The translations under genes and the position numbers were made by a program. The notes beneath the pieces were generated by a model. The model did not search any database and was not told the origin of the DNA. It saw nothing but the letters and a program-made list of their open reading frames with translations. A stretch of DNA of 64,000 nt from Tretioscincus oriximinensis (Eukaryota > Chordata > Lepidosauria > Squamata > Gymnophthalmidae), in assembly GCA_022410635.1 (NCBI GenBank), contig JAJVDF010000781.1:57089-121088 (forward strand). Direction: 5' to 3'. This document shows positions 1-11,984 of this stretch, one piece after another. Within the stretch, counting starts at the first letter, position 1; each line of letters opens with the position of its first letter.

Positions 1-442
1 AGGATGGTGAGTGGTCTGGAAACCATGTCCTATGAGGAACGGTTAAAGGATCTAGGGATGTTTAGTCTGCAAAAGAGAAGACTGAGAGGAGACCTGATAG
101 CTGTCTACAAATATTTGAAGGGCTGTCACAGAGCAGAGGGATCAACATTGTTTTCATTAGCACATGGAAGGACTAGAAACAATGGAATGAAACTACAAGG
201 GAGCAGATTCAGATTAGATATNAGAAAAAACTTTCTAACAGTCAGGGTGATAAACCAGTGGAACAGTTTGCCACATGGGGTGGTGAGTTCACCTTCCCTG
301 GAAGTCTTCAAACAGAGACTGGACAGTCATCTTTCTGGGATGGTTTAATGAATCCTGCATCGAGCAGGGGGTTGGACCCGATGACCCCGGAGGTCCCTTC
401 CAACTCTATGATTCTATGATTCTATGATTCTATGATTCTATG
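1..442 (+). mobile_element. CR1 LINE, 3' end with reverse-transcriptase C-terminal region
   Basis: An open frame at 4-348 (114 codons, one N) encodes the C-terminal part of a CR1-type ORF2. It carries the family-typical blocks SYEERLKDLGMFSLQKRRLR, GDLIAVYKYLKG and RVINQWNSLP, which lie downstream of the reverse-transcriptase catalytic core. The frame ends in a short 3' UTR (GGGGTTGGACCCGATGACC) followed by the octamer tail ATTCTATG repeated at about 405-442, the usual CR1 end. The element is cut by the window edge on its 5' side. It is a dead fragment, not a host gene. Confidence is high because both the protein blocks and the tail agree. Confidence 0.93.
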
Positions 443-1123
443 GTGAGGCAGAAACATGGCTGCATTAAGCTAGTTTTCCAACATGGCAGTGGTTGGAACA
501 TGCATGGCCCATGTGCAGGGTTGCATGAGACTTTGCTTGTGGCAGTGGCAAAACTGCATATGCTTGCGATTAGTAGGGCATTGATTGAGATTTGCTTGCT
601 GAGGTGGTAATAGTGCCATGTGGGCTTGGTATAGCAGAGCCACCTGGGTCCATTTACTGTGGTGCTCACTTGCTGAGATGGCAGTGGTTGTGTGCTGTGA
701 TACCATTTGGGGCCCACATGCAGTGATTGTGGAGTTGGCCAGACCCCACTTGCTATGGCAAGAGTGTGGCCACCAGGTCTACTTGCTGAGGGTTGAGTCA
801 ATATTTTGTGATGCTTGTGATACTCTGTGTGATTTTCAACAAGTACAGGGAAGTGATTTACACAGAAAAGCAGAGTTCCTGAATGACATTATAGCAGTGT
901 CCCAATAAACTTTTTTTATTTGAATTCACCAGTGCAGGGGGGGGAAAAGACTCAACAGCCAATTAGAACAGGAATATGACTCTTCCAATTGTAAACAAGG
1001 AGTTATGGAGCTTTTCAATGCAAACAATAGGTGATCTTGTTATGCTGACAGAAATGAAAGTACAAGTCCCCTTATAATGCTAGAAATGTGGATGTCTGGA
1101 GGACTTAGATACCCAGAAGTTAC
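443..1123. other. Unassigned interval with a weak, decayed tandem pattern
   Basis: No gene seen. Between about 580 and 800 the phrase ACTTGCTGAG(A/G)TGGCAGTGG and close variants recur at irregular 60-75 bp spacing, suggesting an old minisatellite. The small ORFs here have no recognisable domain. Confidence 0.35.
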
Positions 1124-1186
1124 TTGTGGGCCACTATGTGAGACAGAACTAGACAGTGTGGTAGCCTGATCCAACAGGGTTCCTTG
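1124..1186 (+). mobile_element. CR1 3'-end fragment (about 60 bp)
   Basis: GTGGGCCACTATGTGAGACA followed by a decayed GGACTAGATGG / CTGATCCAACAGGG block matches the last 70 bp of the CR1 copies at 39407 and 61037 in this window. The terminal tail is lost. Confidence 0.6.
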
Positions 1187-1287
1187 TGTGCCTTCAAGCA
1201 GGCTCTAGTGCTCCTAGATTCCAGTCTTCGGAGATGTTTAATGGTGACAGATATCATGCCTATCCTTGCAATCAATGAACCCTTTAG

Positions 1288-2166
1288 GATATGTATCAGG
1301 GGTTGGCTTTCCCTGATATTCAATGACTGGACGGTGACTTGAGGTAGCTTGCCCTGGGGTCCGTAACACGCGTCGAAGAATTCACACGGACGACTCTTCA
1401 GGTGCAACAGGCGATCCTAGGAGGTCCCATGGGTCATGGAATTCCTCCAGAGGAGCTCAAAACTTCAACTTTTATTGACCTTGATATCAGAAGGCGTGTT
1501 TCAAATTATGATGAGGTAAAAGGGGTGGAGGAGACCCAACGTGGGTCAGTGATGTCACAGGTGATGCGTTATTCCCCCTCCCAAGTGGGTGCAGCCTGGG
1601 TACAGGAAATCCAAATATGGGCAATGAAGTGTGTGTGGTGTGACTACTGAATGGACCTTAGCTTCCATTGTGATCCCCTGTCAATCAAATTAATGACAGG
1701 AACAGTGACTCACTTCCAAGGGCCAAGCTTCAGATGGCCCTTGATTAATTGCAATCAAAGATAGATTGCTGCGACAAGAGATAGACAGAAAAGGGTAAAC
1801 AGTGGCTTCCCCTTGGAAACAATGCGGTAGCTGTAGGTTATGCAGCCAAAGAGGTTTCACAGCAGGGGCCAAGCTAGCCCTAGTCTTTGGGCAAACATTT
1901 GGCTTCCCTTTGCTGATGGGATTAACTGGCCCTCTGCAGAAAGGCCATTTAGAAAGAGGCTACCTATTCATAGGTGCCCCTGAGGGAAAGAAGAGAGATT
2001 ATGTCTGTTCCTGGGGTAAGGCAGAGGTCAGCTTGACCAAGGAAAGTTTTGCAAACATCTCCCAGAGGCCTCACTTTGGTCACCTAGGTCCAGACAGGTA
2101 TATTTGATATTAATAATATATATATATTCCTAATATGTGTCCCCTTAGATGATTCCCACAGATATG
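1288..2166 (-). mobile_element. Solo LTR related to the 24-29 kb ERV, 6-bp TSD
   Basis: The LTR occupies 1294-2160 on the minus strand and is flanked by a perfect 6-bp direct repeat GATATG (1288-1293 and 2161-2166). Read on the minus strand it starts TGTGGGAATCATC, carries a polyadenylation signal AATAAA (plus-strand TTTATT at 1471-1476), contains GTCCGTGTGAAT near the end, and finishes AACCCCTGATA. The same landmarks occur in the same order in the LTRs at 24165 and 28725: TGTTGGGGTTAGCC start, CCAGGCTGCACC, the AATAAA region, GTCCGTGTGAAT, CCCCATTA end. No internal retroviral sequence adjoins it, so it is a solo LTR left by LTR-LTR recombination. It is clearly more diverged than the pair at 24-29 kb. 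Confidence 0.85.
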
Positions 2167-3596
2167 CACTTAGCAACATTAAAAAAAGCAATGGCATATT
2201 TTTAAAGATGTATGGACTCCTTCCCAAAGTCAAAAGGGCTATTGGAGTCCACTTAACTCTTATCCAACTGCTAAACATAAAGCACCTGGCCACATGCAAT
2301 GAAAAGCTGCTTCATTATATTTTGAAGCTTCTGCATTTTCCGCAATGAAATGCTTATCTGGAGCATAGTACAAATAGCAGCCTGTCATGTGGCTGATAAT
2401 GAAGGTATGGGGTGTGTGGGGGTGTCTGGAAGGCTCAGGGAACGTCTGCACGTGATAGTTTTTAATAGCAACACATTCAGTTGTCAACAGTTTCTTAACA
2501 TTTCACTGGGAATGTTTGCTAATTGTCAAAGAGCTGATGTTTGTATTTAAATAATCAAGAAGCTGCCCCAGCTGCCCCATTTCCTTCTTTCCTACCTGAT
2601 TCTGCAGTGTTTGTGTGTATGTGTGTGCATGTGTGCTTCAGGTAGGCAACCAACCCTGCTGAGTAAAGAGGGCAGAGAGATTAGATCAGGTAAGAATCTC
2701 ATCCCAGCCTTGAACGAAAAGGTCCTTCTTGTACTAGTCTTCTTACTTGCTTATAGTTCTATGTTCTTGCTTCTGGGGGAGGAAAGAGGCAGCTATGAAT
2801 AGATTGCAGTTGACCTTGCTAGCATCTGAAGTATCGTTGACACTAAGAAGCATAGCACACACCTTCTCCAAAATGAACATAGTCACCCTTAATCATCCAG
2901 TGCCCTGCAGTGTCAACTGGCAATTGATATTATACCCTGAGCCAGCTTTTAAGTTTTATTCTGGTTTACACTTCAGAGTATGGAGCTTTTATCCACACTG
3001 TTTTGGTGGATTGCTCAATTAAGGTGTCAATCCAGTGTACAACAGCAGCACTGTAAAATCCCCCCTCCCCCACAGCTGTTTCTCGCAAACATCCAGAGAA
3101 CCTTCACATGAAAGCTTTCTGGGAAGGCAAATATCTTCTCCAGGCTTAGAAGTTTCCTCTTGAATTTTAAAACTCTGCAGTAATATTAAATGCAAAGTTT
3201 TGAAGCCTGTGTCTGGATACAGTCATGTTTTGGGCAAGCCTTGAAAATTTGGCATAGGAAATCTGTGATGTCATCCTTTTCAAGTCTGATATAGTGTGAC
3301 CACTTGCTACATGTAAAGGTTTTGCACCAAAAATGCCTGATAAACCAAACAAAGGCTTACTCTAAACATTGGATCCCAGAAGAAGTCCCATGGCACTTGC
3401 ATGATCCCTTGATGGCAGAAATATCTGGAATTATGCAAGAGGAAAAAACCCCAAACCAAATGTTCTTTTCCCCCAAATTAGCAATATGACAAGATTTTGC
3501 TTCTGGAACTACAGTAGGTTGGGATTGCTATAGATAGTTGTGGCAATCCCAGTATAATGCTGGGATATTCCTGCATTTTAAAAGCTATCTGGATGG
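2167..3596. other. Unassigned interval; short TG-rich tract
   Basis: No gene or recognisable repeat. A short imperfect (TG)n tract lies near 2609-2640. The ORFs here are under 95 codons and have no domain signature. Confidence 0.4.
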
Positions 3597-3885
3597 AGCC
3601 TAAATACAAATTTATTATTTATTTATTCGTACTTATATCCCTCCCTATACTCAAAGGTCTCAGTGTGGTCAAATAAAAGCACACATGCACACATATAGCT
3701 TTTTTGTTGCTTTCTCCACAACAGACACCCTGTGAAGTAGGTGGGGCTGACAGAGTTTTAAAGAACTGTGACTGGTCCAAAGTCACCCAGTTGGCTTTCA
3801 TGGAGGAGTGGAGAATCGAATCAGAAGACTACCTGATAAGAGTCCACCACTCTAACCACTTGACCAAACTGGCTCATTCTTTTAG
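3597..3885 (-). mobile_element. tRNA-derived SINE, family 1 (nearly full length)
   Basis: On the minus strand the copy starts with GAGCCAGTTTGGTCAAGTGG, a tRNA-like head with an A-box-like TGGTCAAGTGGTTAGAG. A B-box-like GATTCGATTCTCC follows, then the body phrase CCCCACCTACTTCACAGGG and TGTCTGTTGTGGAGAAAG. It ends in a LINE-type tail with GAGGGATATAAGT and AATAAATAAATAAT. Head, body and tail match the general layout of a SINE family common in squamates. Confidence 0.85.
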
Positions 3886-5082
3886 AAATCCTTTTAGAAA
3901 AGATCTAATAAACCAAAAGCTGAGGGAAGTCTAGGGAATGGAAAGGTCCAAACAAGGAAATACACAGCTTCACTTCTAACACTTTCCTTTATGTTGCTTC
4001 AGAGGAAGCTGCATAAAGGAATGATTCATTTCTGCAGAGTCATGGAAAAAGCATACCCCTGTCTGAGTACATTTTTTAAAAAGGAGGCCATGGATTGATT
4101 CACCCAAATTAAAGGACATTTTATGCAAGACTAGGCAGTTACAGTCAGCCTTTAGCACCCCAAAATTAATTTTTAAAGAGGTTTGAAAAAGATTCCTTAA
4201 ATGACCGCTTAAATGACTGGAAGGCTCAAAGTGCATGACATGCAATTCGACAGATTCTAGTTTTTCCTCAAAATGTATCTTTCTACTCATGAAGATAATC
4301 CATCACCTAACAATTTTTCATAAATGTTATAAATCTTTTCCATATAAGGTGAACACTTACCAATTGCCTATTTAGCAAAGAGGGTTTTTTTTGCAGCAAT
4401 GTACCATCAGAGTTTTACATCTGGGAGCAAGTTCCATGAACTCTAAATTTTCTCCTGTTGGGCTTTTTCAGACCTCATCTGAGAAATAAGAAGTCATTGC
4501 AGTGCTGCCAAGCTATCAAATTTGAAAAATGAGACATCAAACGTAAGTAGAAATTCCTGCATAAAGAAAAACATCACCTGGAGCAGACAAGCAAGCTTTT
4601 TCATCCTATTCACTGCCAGTATCAGGACCTCCTAAGACAAACAGTATCAATTTCTGCACCCCCCAAACCTTGTATGAAATATCACTGTCACTGCAGTTCC
4701 CCAACTTCACACTTTTCAACCCTTGTCTGAGCATGGAGGCATCATTACTAATAGCCACAAAACACCAAGGCCCATTTAGAAGCATTTTTAGACTTCTGTA
4801 GCCAAGAAGCAAACTTTCGGCTAGTTCAGAAAATACCTGCAATCTATTCACTTAATGTAGCAATCAGCTCTCTTTACTCCAGTTAAAAAGTAATCTGCCC
4901 CCCTACACCACTTTCCAAAGCAGTAAAAAGTTCTATGGCAGCATTACTAGGCTTCAGTTCCTTTTGGATAAGAGAGCACAAGCAATTTATAGTGCCTTCA
5001 TAGTATATGTAAGTAAGGAAAATTGTGTCAGAGCAGGTACTTGGAGACAGAAGAATGACAGCACCTCTTATTAGCTCAGGGT
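3886..5082. other. Unassigned interval
   Basis: No gene, RNA or repeat recognised. The ORFs here (up to 104 codons) have no identifiable domain and lie in AT-rich DNA. Confidence 0.4.
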
Positions 5083-5560
5083 ATCAACTCTTCTAAGAAC
5101 ATCAGAACACAAGAAGAGTCCTGATGGACCATGTTCACACAATGGTCCACCAATTGATTCCAGGTATCTCAAGCAGCAGAAGAAAACAAAATCTTCATTT
5201 GGTTCTCATTCTCTGCAAGTGACCCTTAGTTTTCTGCTTTTCTTTCTATCTTGTAAGCAGTACCTAGGCATCTTGACTCAAACAGCAGCCCTTGGTATCT
5301 CCAGCAGAAGAATAAGCCAAACTTCCATCTGCTTTCAACTAATTGTAATCAGCCTACAGATAGCTCCTGTCTCTCCAATGTGGAGGCAGTATCTAGACAT
5401 CTGTTCTAGGTAAAAATGTAAGAAGAGCCATGCTCAATTGGGTCAGTGTCCATCCAATCCAGCAACCTGATTCACCTAGTGATCCACCAGTTGCTTCTGG
5501 GCATTTTTAAGCAGAAAAAGAAGGCAACTCAATGATGTAGAGTTCCTGACTGGGGGTGGA
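5083..5560 (-). mobile_element. Two adjacent decayed CR1 3' ends
   Basis: At 5091 the plus strand reads AAGAACATCAGAACACAAGA followed by a decayed GGATCAGG-type block and CACAATGGTCCACCAATTG. At about 5428 a second copy starts AAGAAGAGCCATGCTCAATT and runs to AGTGATCCACCAGTTGCTTC. Both are reverse complements of CR1 3' UTR and tail, and both are strongly diverged. Confidence 0.65.
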
Positions 5561-6099
5561 AGACAAAGAGTTAAATCCTCTCCACCTTACAGTTATATTC
5601 CCTTGATGTTTCCCACTCATCCCTTCAAGCATGGAAGTGAACCATGGACAATAAAAGCTGAATGGTACACCTAGAGGTTCTTTCATAGTCATTAAGCAAT
5701 CATCTGAGAAGCCATCCTCCTTTTCCATCCAGGGCTCAATACAGCTAAAATCATACTGTCAGTAGTTAAACCAAAGGGCAGAAAAGCCAAAATGGAGTTG
5801 TTATTATTTTGAAATAAAATTTGAACTATCCATAAAGTTCAGGATAAGGGAAAATATATTTCACTTATCCTTAAGCAACCTTATCTATTTCCAGCTTCTA
5901 CTGTCTGCTGACTCAGGGCAATTTATTTGAATATTGATCTTTCATGAACAAATCTGTCACTAAAGTGTTTTATGTCCACAAAAAAGCTTCAGTCAAGGAA
6001 AACAAGAGTTTTCAACCAAAAACAGACTAGAATCTGAGGATTCATTTCAAAAACTGAAGGGACTTTTCTCACTTTCATTGGTAAGTAATCCAAGCAGTT

Positions 6100-6490
6100 G
6101 GAAGAATAAGAGCATTCACAGTGCTAATCGCTTCAATACAACCCAATCACTCCAAAATAATTTTAAACTTACCTTAAACTTATCATGCATGGACTACATT
6201 TATACAGTCCACATTTACTCCTGTGCAATAGAAACATTCCTGCAGGAAATGTGAAGGCTGTATTCTAGCTTTTTCGTGTTCTACATACTACGTGAACAGT
6301 TTTCACTCAATAACAGTGAGGTGGAGGCAGCCAGGCATGGCAGAACAGAAAAGCAGTAGAATATAGCCTTCATACTCCTGCTTCTTGGCTTCTGCATGGG
6401 GAAATGCTTAAACCAGGGAATAGTCCCTCAAGCCATTGGATGGAAATGGTTCTCAGAGACCAGTATCTGAGGGTAAAAAAACTCAAATCA
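6100..6490. repeat. Unclassified dispersed repeat, copy A
   Basis: Shares blocks in order with 47452-47770 (copy B): GAGCAtTCaCActGCtAATC near 6112, a TTAAACTTACCTT / CATGCATGGA region, CAGGCATGGCAGAACAGAAA near 6330, then CTCAGAGACCAGTATCTGAG and GGTAAAAAAACTCA at the end. A third, partial match lies at 52080-52330. No coding potential. Class unknown. Confidence 0.5.
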
Positions 6491-6591
6491 AATTAGGATA
6501 TATAATTTTTTNAATACTAAGAATCAGTTGGAATCTTTAAATAGGAAAAGGTTATAAAAATGTTTTGAGAAAGTAAACCAATTTAAGTGCT

Positions 6592-6676
6592 TATATACCG
6601 CTCAAACAATTAAGGGAACACTTAGTGTTACACTGCTACGTTAACGTATTCTCTTAATTGTTTTTAGCAGTATATT
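6592..6676. mobile_element. Short palindromic MITE, copy 1
   Basis: About 83 bp. The left end ATATACCGCTCAAACAATTA and the right end TAATTGTTTTTAGCAGTATA are near-perfect inverted repeats of about 27 bp. The flanks are TA-rich, consistent with a TA target as in Tc1/mariner-type MITEs (inference). A second copy is at 33919-34008. Confidence 0.7.
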
Positions 6677-6844
6677 TATCAGCTGCCTTATCTATACAGG
6701 TAAAATTTATTCCACAAAGCAGCTATTGATGAGTATTATTGAAAGCATGCTGCTTCAATTCAGAATAACAGGAGCTGGTACACTCAAGCATTCCTAATCA
6801 TTAAGACCACATACGTCACCAGTGACAGTTTGGAGTCTAGATGT

Positions 6845-7157
6845 AGAGTAAGCAGGTCTTTTTTTGTGGCAGAACGCGCCGGAACGCAGTACCGGCACCT
6901 TTTATTTAGAGGGCGGGGCGCCCCCCCCGCCCCCGCCCTCGCCCTGCCCCCCACCCCCCCGCCCCCCGCCCGCCTAAATAAAAGGTGCCGGTACTGCAGA
7001 GTTAAGGCGGGGGGGGGCGGGGGGGGGCGGGGGGGGGCGGCGCCCCAGCTAACGCCCCCCCTGCCATGCCCCCCGCACCCCCAGTACTAATGCCGCCCCC
7101 CCTCACCGGCGTTAGTACCATCACCTTTTTTTGTGGAAAAAAAGCACTGAGAGTAAG
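6845..7157. mobile_element. hAT-type MITE, copy 1, with perfect 8-bp TSD
   Basis: The element spans 6853-7149 (297 bp). The flanking 8-bp direct repeats AGAGTAAG (6845-6852 and 7150-7157) are identical. The left end CAGGTCTTTTTTTGTG pairs with the right end AAAAAAAGCACTG, and 8-bp duplications with CAG...CTG ends are diagnostic of hAT transposons. Inside, CCGGCACCTTTTATTTAG (about 6893) recurs inverted near 6975. The centre holds many runs of seven or more C or G. There is no transposase; this is a non-autonomous element. The ORFs through the G/C runs are artefacts of composition. Confidence 0.9.
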
Positions 7158-10100
7158 TATAACTGGAACCAGGTTATATACTGACCCATGCAACCTTGGA
7201 CGATCAATGAGCCAAATAAAAGAATAAAATATTAAATCTAGGCATTTTGGGATGAATATTTACTAAGGATTTTCCCATCTGGGGAAAAAAACGACCCTGT
7301 GCCACACAATGTTTAAGTGAAAGCTCCTAAAAACTTTTGCCTCCCTGATACTTTTTGTTGTCAGTTGCAGCTTTGCTTTTCTAGGACTCGGATGAATCAG
7401 AAATTATGAATCTCTGTACTGAGTGGAGCTTTCATTGCCTAATATCCAGTGAATCATAGTGTCTGGTTCAAAGGTGAGTGTGTCCTCTGAGATTGAACTG
7501 TGAACCAAATCCTGCACCAGTTCACACAATGGAATGAATTTTTGTTATCCCTGAGCCAGATGGATAAACCATTCTCATGATAAAATGGCTGCTATGCTCC
7601 TGTGTTTCCTGGCACTCCCCTCCCCCAATATTCTTGTAACCAAAACCACTCGTCTTAGCAGTTTTTCAATGTATGTGGGAATTTTACTGGGACTGTTGCC
7701 AACACTCAACTGAACACCATCCTTTTTTAAATGGAAAATTTCTCATTAATTCTGCCAGCAATCTGATTGGTCAGCCATATGCAGCAATAATTTCTATTGG
7801 ATACTCCAGTCTGCCTTGGACAGTGACTGGCCCTGAGTCACTCTTTTTTGCCTCTGAAAGGGTTACCTCATTAAAGACTTGGAAATATGTACATTGCAGT
7901 CTCTTTCTTGAGCCTCATATTTACCTGGAAGGTGACCCCAAATGTTTGTGTTATTGTAGTTTCATTGGATCAGGACAATCTCCCATGTTCACATACAAAA
8001 TGTGACTGTGTGCAATGGAATGTGTGCAAAATCTCATACCTGGGGTGATGACAAAGAGAGGACTGTGACAGAAACAGAGATCCCAGGTTTCAAGAACATC
8101 TCAAGAACAGATGGAGCCCTGATAATGCCACTCAGATATATACTGCAACTGGTTAGCAGTTATTTCTCTCTCTTCCCTTTCCTACCCACCCCCTGCTTTT
8201 CCCCTTCCAGGATATTTCATAGTGACAGTAAAAGAGTATTACAAGTCCCCCTCCTTCTTTCAGTGTTCCTTCCATAACAGCACTCACAAAGGGAATCGAA
8301 TGATATCAAAGGGAAAATTAAATTACCCCAACAAAGACTTTAATGACATCACCATCTCAAACACTAATTAGCTTAGTACAAAGGAACATAAATGTTAAAA
8401 CGTGATTTCTAGTCTCATTTCCCCACAATCATTGTGCGCATGAAAGCTGAAGGCTGCAAAAATTTCCCCATTTCGTTTACTGTTAGGCATCAGCAGCTGC
8501 TTCCCAGTCTGGGAAGGAAGCCATGCCGATTCTGTCACCCACTCAGGCTTATGGAAACATGGCACATTTGGATCTCATGGCACTTGGGAACTCTCGCCTG
8601 CTGGGCTCTGCGCTCCCTCGCCCAGCCCAATTACAATACCAAGGTAACCCTAATTCTGCCATAAGGAACTTAAATTCTGCAGGGCACAACAACCAAACAA
8701 GCCAAGATGGTTTTTTTCTCCCTTTAATTTGCTCAATTTGTAATACATTTGGATTGGATGAGGAGTTATTTGTATTGGCAGTCTTCTTAGGCTGGAGTCA
8801 GAACATTCTTTTAATACAACTTTAGTGCTAAAGAACTGGACTAAACCAGGAAAAGAAATCCCAGTTTTTTCCTTGTTTAAATCAATTCTTCAGAACTGAA
8901 GCTGGATTAAAAATACATGTCTAATTCTGGCCTTAAAGAAATTTAAGTTTAAAGACATTTTCTTTGGGGAGAGATTAAGGGAGGAAATTCCATTACCCAA
9001 ATTGTTAAACATGTAGAATTCACAGAAGTCTGGATTCAGCATTTCTAGCAAGGAGGTCTCATGGCATCCTAAGCTGCAAACACATTAGGGCTAAAAATGG
9101 ATGCGACAGCGGATTCACTGTCCTCTGTGCACATTTGGTTACCAGAAAACCAACTGCAGAGCACTCACATCTTCCTCAGTAGGCACACTACTTGTTTCTG
9201 CTATGGAGTTCTTTGTCAAAACCCAACACTGCTGCTGTTTGTCGCCATATTCTTTGCTGTTAATTCTACTCAAGCTGCAGAATTGCCCATGGCCACTCTC
9301 CTTTGTGCCGGTGCTCCCATTTCAGATTCATGCTGATCCGTGATGCAATGGTTGCTCCAGCCAATAATGAAAGGGGGTGTTCTTTGGGATGAGTTGCTGC
9401 ATATGTAATTTTTTCTGCCAGTTCCTCCTAACTCCTGTTGAAGTAGCATCTGCACACAGGTCCTTTTGGGCGGCTCACCATCCCAATGTCGATCTCATTT
9501 ATTTGTTACCAGAACATAGGGACTTAAGGACAGAAGTAGGGACAAGGGAGGAGGAGGAGTCACCCAGTAGCTATGGAGCAGCTAGGTGGGAAGGAATGAA
9601 GGGGATCCAATGTCACCACGTGTTCTGTGGGGATGTTGAAACAGGTCTGGAAATGGAGAGGGGATTTGGCATTCACTTCAGATTGGTTTCAGAGATTNCC
9701 AAAGTGCTTTCACTTCCGTTTTTACCCCTAGAGACTAACAAGAAAAAGTTAGTAGCAGGAATTTTCTTCAAATGCATTTGAAGAAATTAGACTTCCATTG
9801 CATCTGAAAAAGTACACTCACCACATTTGTGCTTTTAAATAGTCTCCAGTCTTCAAGTACTGGACCAAACTTATTTTAAAAAGTTTTTCTGATATTCAAA
9901 TCTAGTTCAAAACATTTTTTCTAGTTGCCACTCTAGTTGTTCAGGACTGAAGATGGTTTAAAATTACACATGTGACCAGGCCCTTAATCTATCAAAGCCC
10001 ATGCTATCAACTTTGTCTCATTAGTCACTAAGGTGTTACAAGGCTTCCTTGCAACAAAGCCCGTGCATTCCAAAATTTTAATTTTAGAAATTGAGTGGGT

Positions 10101-11984
10101 AGAAATTAGGGGCTTTTTTAATAGCTTCGGTAAGTGCAGAAATCACAAATTCCTGAAAAAAACATATACTGAATATCCATTTTGATTCTGATTTATGTCT
10201 GTATATGGGCTTCAAGGATAAAGGACATTTATAGAGTATTCCTTTCAAAAGGCAAATATTTCAACACTCAAGATTCTTGCTAGCACATCTGCATTCCCAT
10301 CCATCCTACAGAAAAAACTATTTTTTTGGGTGTATGTGTGTGTATTGGATTGTTTTTTGACCTGTTGTAAACTGCTCTGCGATTTTACTAGATTGCATAC
10401 ATGGGCTTCTATCTTCTCCAAAATATTTTGTATTTTGAACCACAGAACAATAAATGGCAAAGAAGAACAGGTAAATAAATAAATAAATACTCTAGAATAG
10501 AAAAGTTTGGTAAATAAAATAATGACTTATTTGATGAAATGTGAAAACCAACTCAAAATTTCTGACTTAAGATTCTAGGAACCTACCCATCAAAAAAGTT
10601 CAGTTCCCACTTTTCTTTTTTTAATTATGCAAGGAAATTGTGTCTTCTGACTTAGCTTACTATATGGAAAAAAGGCCAGGGTTTCTGAAGTGCTGACAAT
10701 TGTGCAGAAGAGGAAATGTCAGCAGCTATTGTTTGCCTTACAAGCTGCACCTGCTAAAATTTCCTTTTCTGTTTAGCTATAAAATATGCAGCAACCTTGA
10801 GTTCTTCTTCAAATGGAGATCCTATCTCTGACAAAACAGTTACTTTCTCTGTAAAAATATATCAATGTTTGTAGTTACTGTATATGTACTTTTGCAAAAA
10901 CCTTGATTTTAATGGAGGATATCTACAAAATGCCTTCCCAAAACTGCATCGGTATTCTTTCTATAAGGAATACCACATCTTTTTTGGATAATTTTGTAAC
11001 TGCAATTGATATCATAATTAGATGATTTTGGAGATGAAAAGGTGCCTCAAAGCAATGCACAGAAAACATAATAGCATGCAACTTATGAATTTCTATCCCT
11101 TTTGGTTCAGGCAAAAAGAGATGTCTTACAGAAATTGCATGTGTCATATACATTTTTCATGTAAAAATGTATTATTTACAAATAAATGTATTTTCAGCAT
11201 GGCACACCAATTAAGCTTTGCATAACTAAGGTGAAGTAAATTGAAGTGGGTCAGCAAAATCACTTCAGGTCTACTCTGTGAACAACCACTTAAATTCCTT
11301 CTTAAGAATGTTGGGCTATATTTGCATTGGTCTGAAAAAGTGGACTGCAAAACAACAAAACAGATATCACTGTTTTCCTTTTCTCCCTGCTCTATTTTGG
11401 CCCCAGTTCAGTGGCCTAACTGGGCAAGAAACAGTGGAAGTTCACGGAGCGAACACTGATCAAACATAAATGGTATAACTACTTATTTAAAAAACAAACA
11501 AAAAACAAATTTCCACTTGCATAAAACCAGGATTATAATCCTTGGGTCTGCTGGCATACCCAGGATAGCTAATCTCCCCATTGCTTCTTCTGCCTTCAGA
11601 TTTGCCGTGCTGGAGCAGTAGTAGGGAAATTTAAAATTACAAGGCAGCAGAAGCAGTGGGTGTTCTGCAAAGATATGCTATCATGCACCTCCCCCATCCC
11701 CAGGTCTTGGTTACGCTTCTAGATTTGCTCACTATCTGATTGGAACACCCACCAAAACCATTACCAAACCGTTACGTGAATTGTGTCAAGCTTCACTCAT
11801 AATGGTTTTCTAAGCGTAATCCACTCAGAAAATGTGCGGCATTGCAAACTGCACATAGTGACAGTGTTCTTATTCAAGAACCCTATGTGCCCATTGTGAA
11901 GCCACACAGAAACAAGTGAGTTAAGATAAGGATCTCACTCACAGGCACATCTCTTACCTGTCTTATAGGATAATGAGGTTTCCT
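7158..11984. other. Unassigned, mostly unique DNA
   Basis: No gene recognised over about 4.8 kb. Notable items: a 24-bp perfect palindrome at 9763-9786 and an (AAAT)n run near 10470-10490. ORFs up to 134 codons (9377-9781) have no recognisable domain, and one contains an N. This could be intergenic or intronic. Confidence 0.4.

Noticed and set aside
9377..9781. 134-codon ORF
   Set aside because: No domain, an N within the frame and no supporting context.
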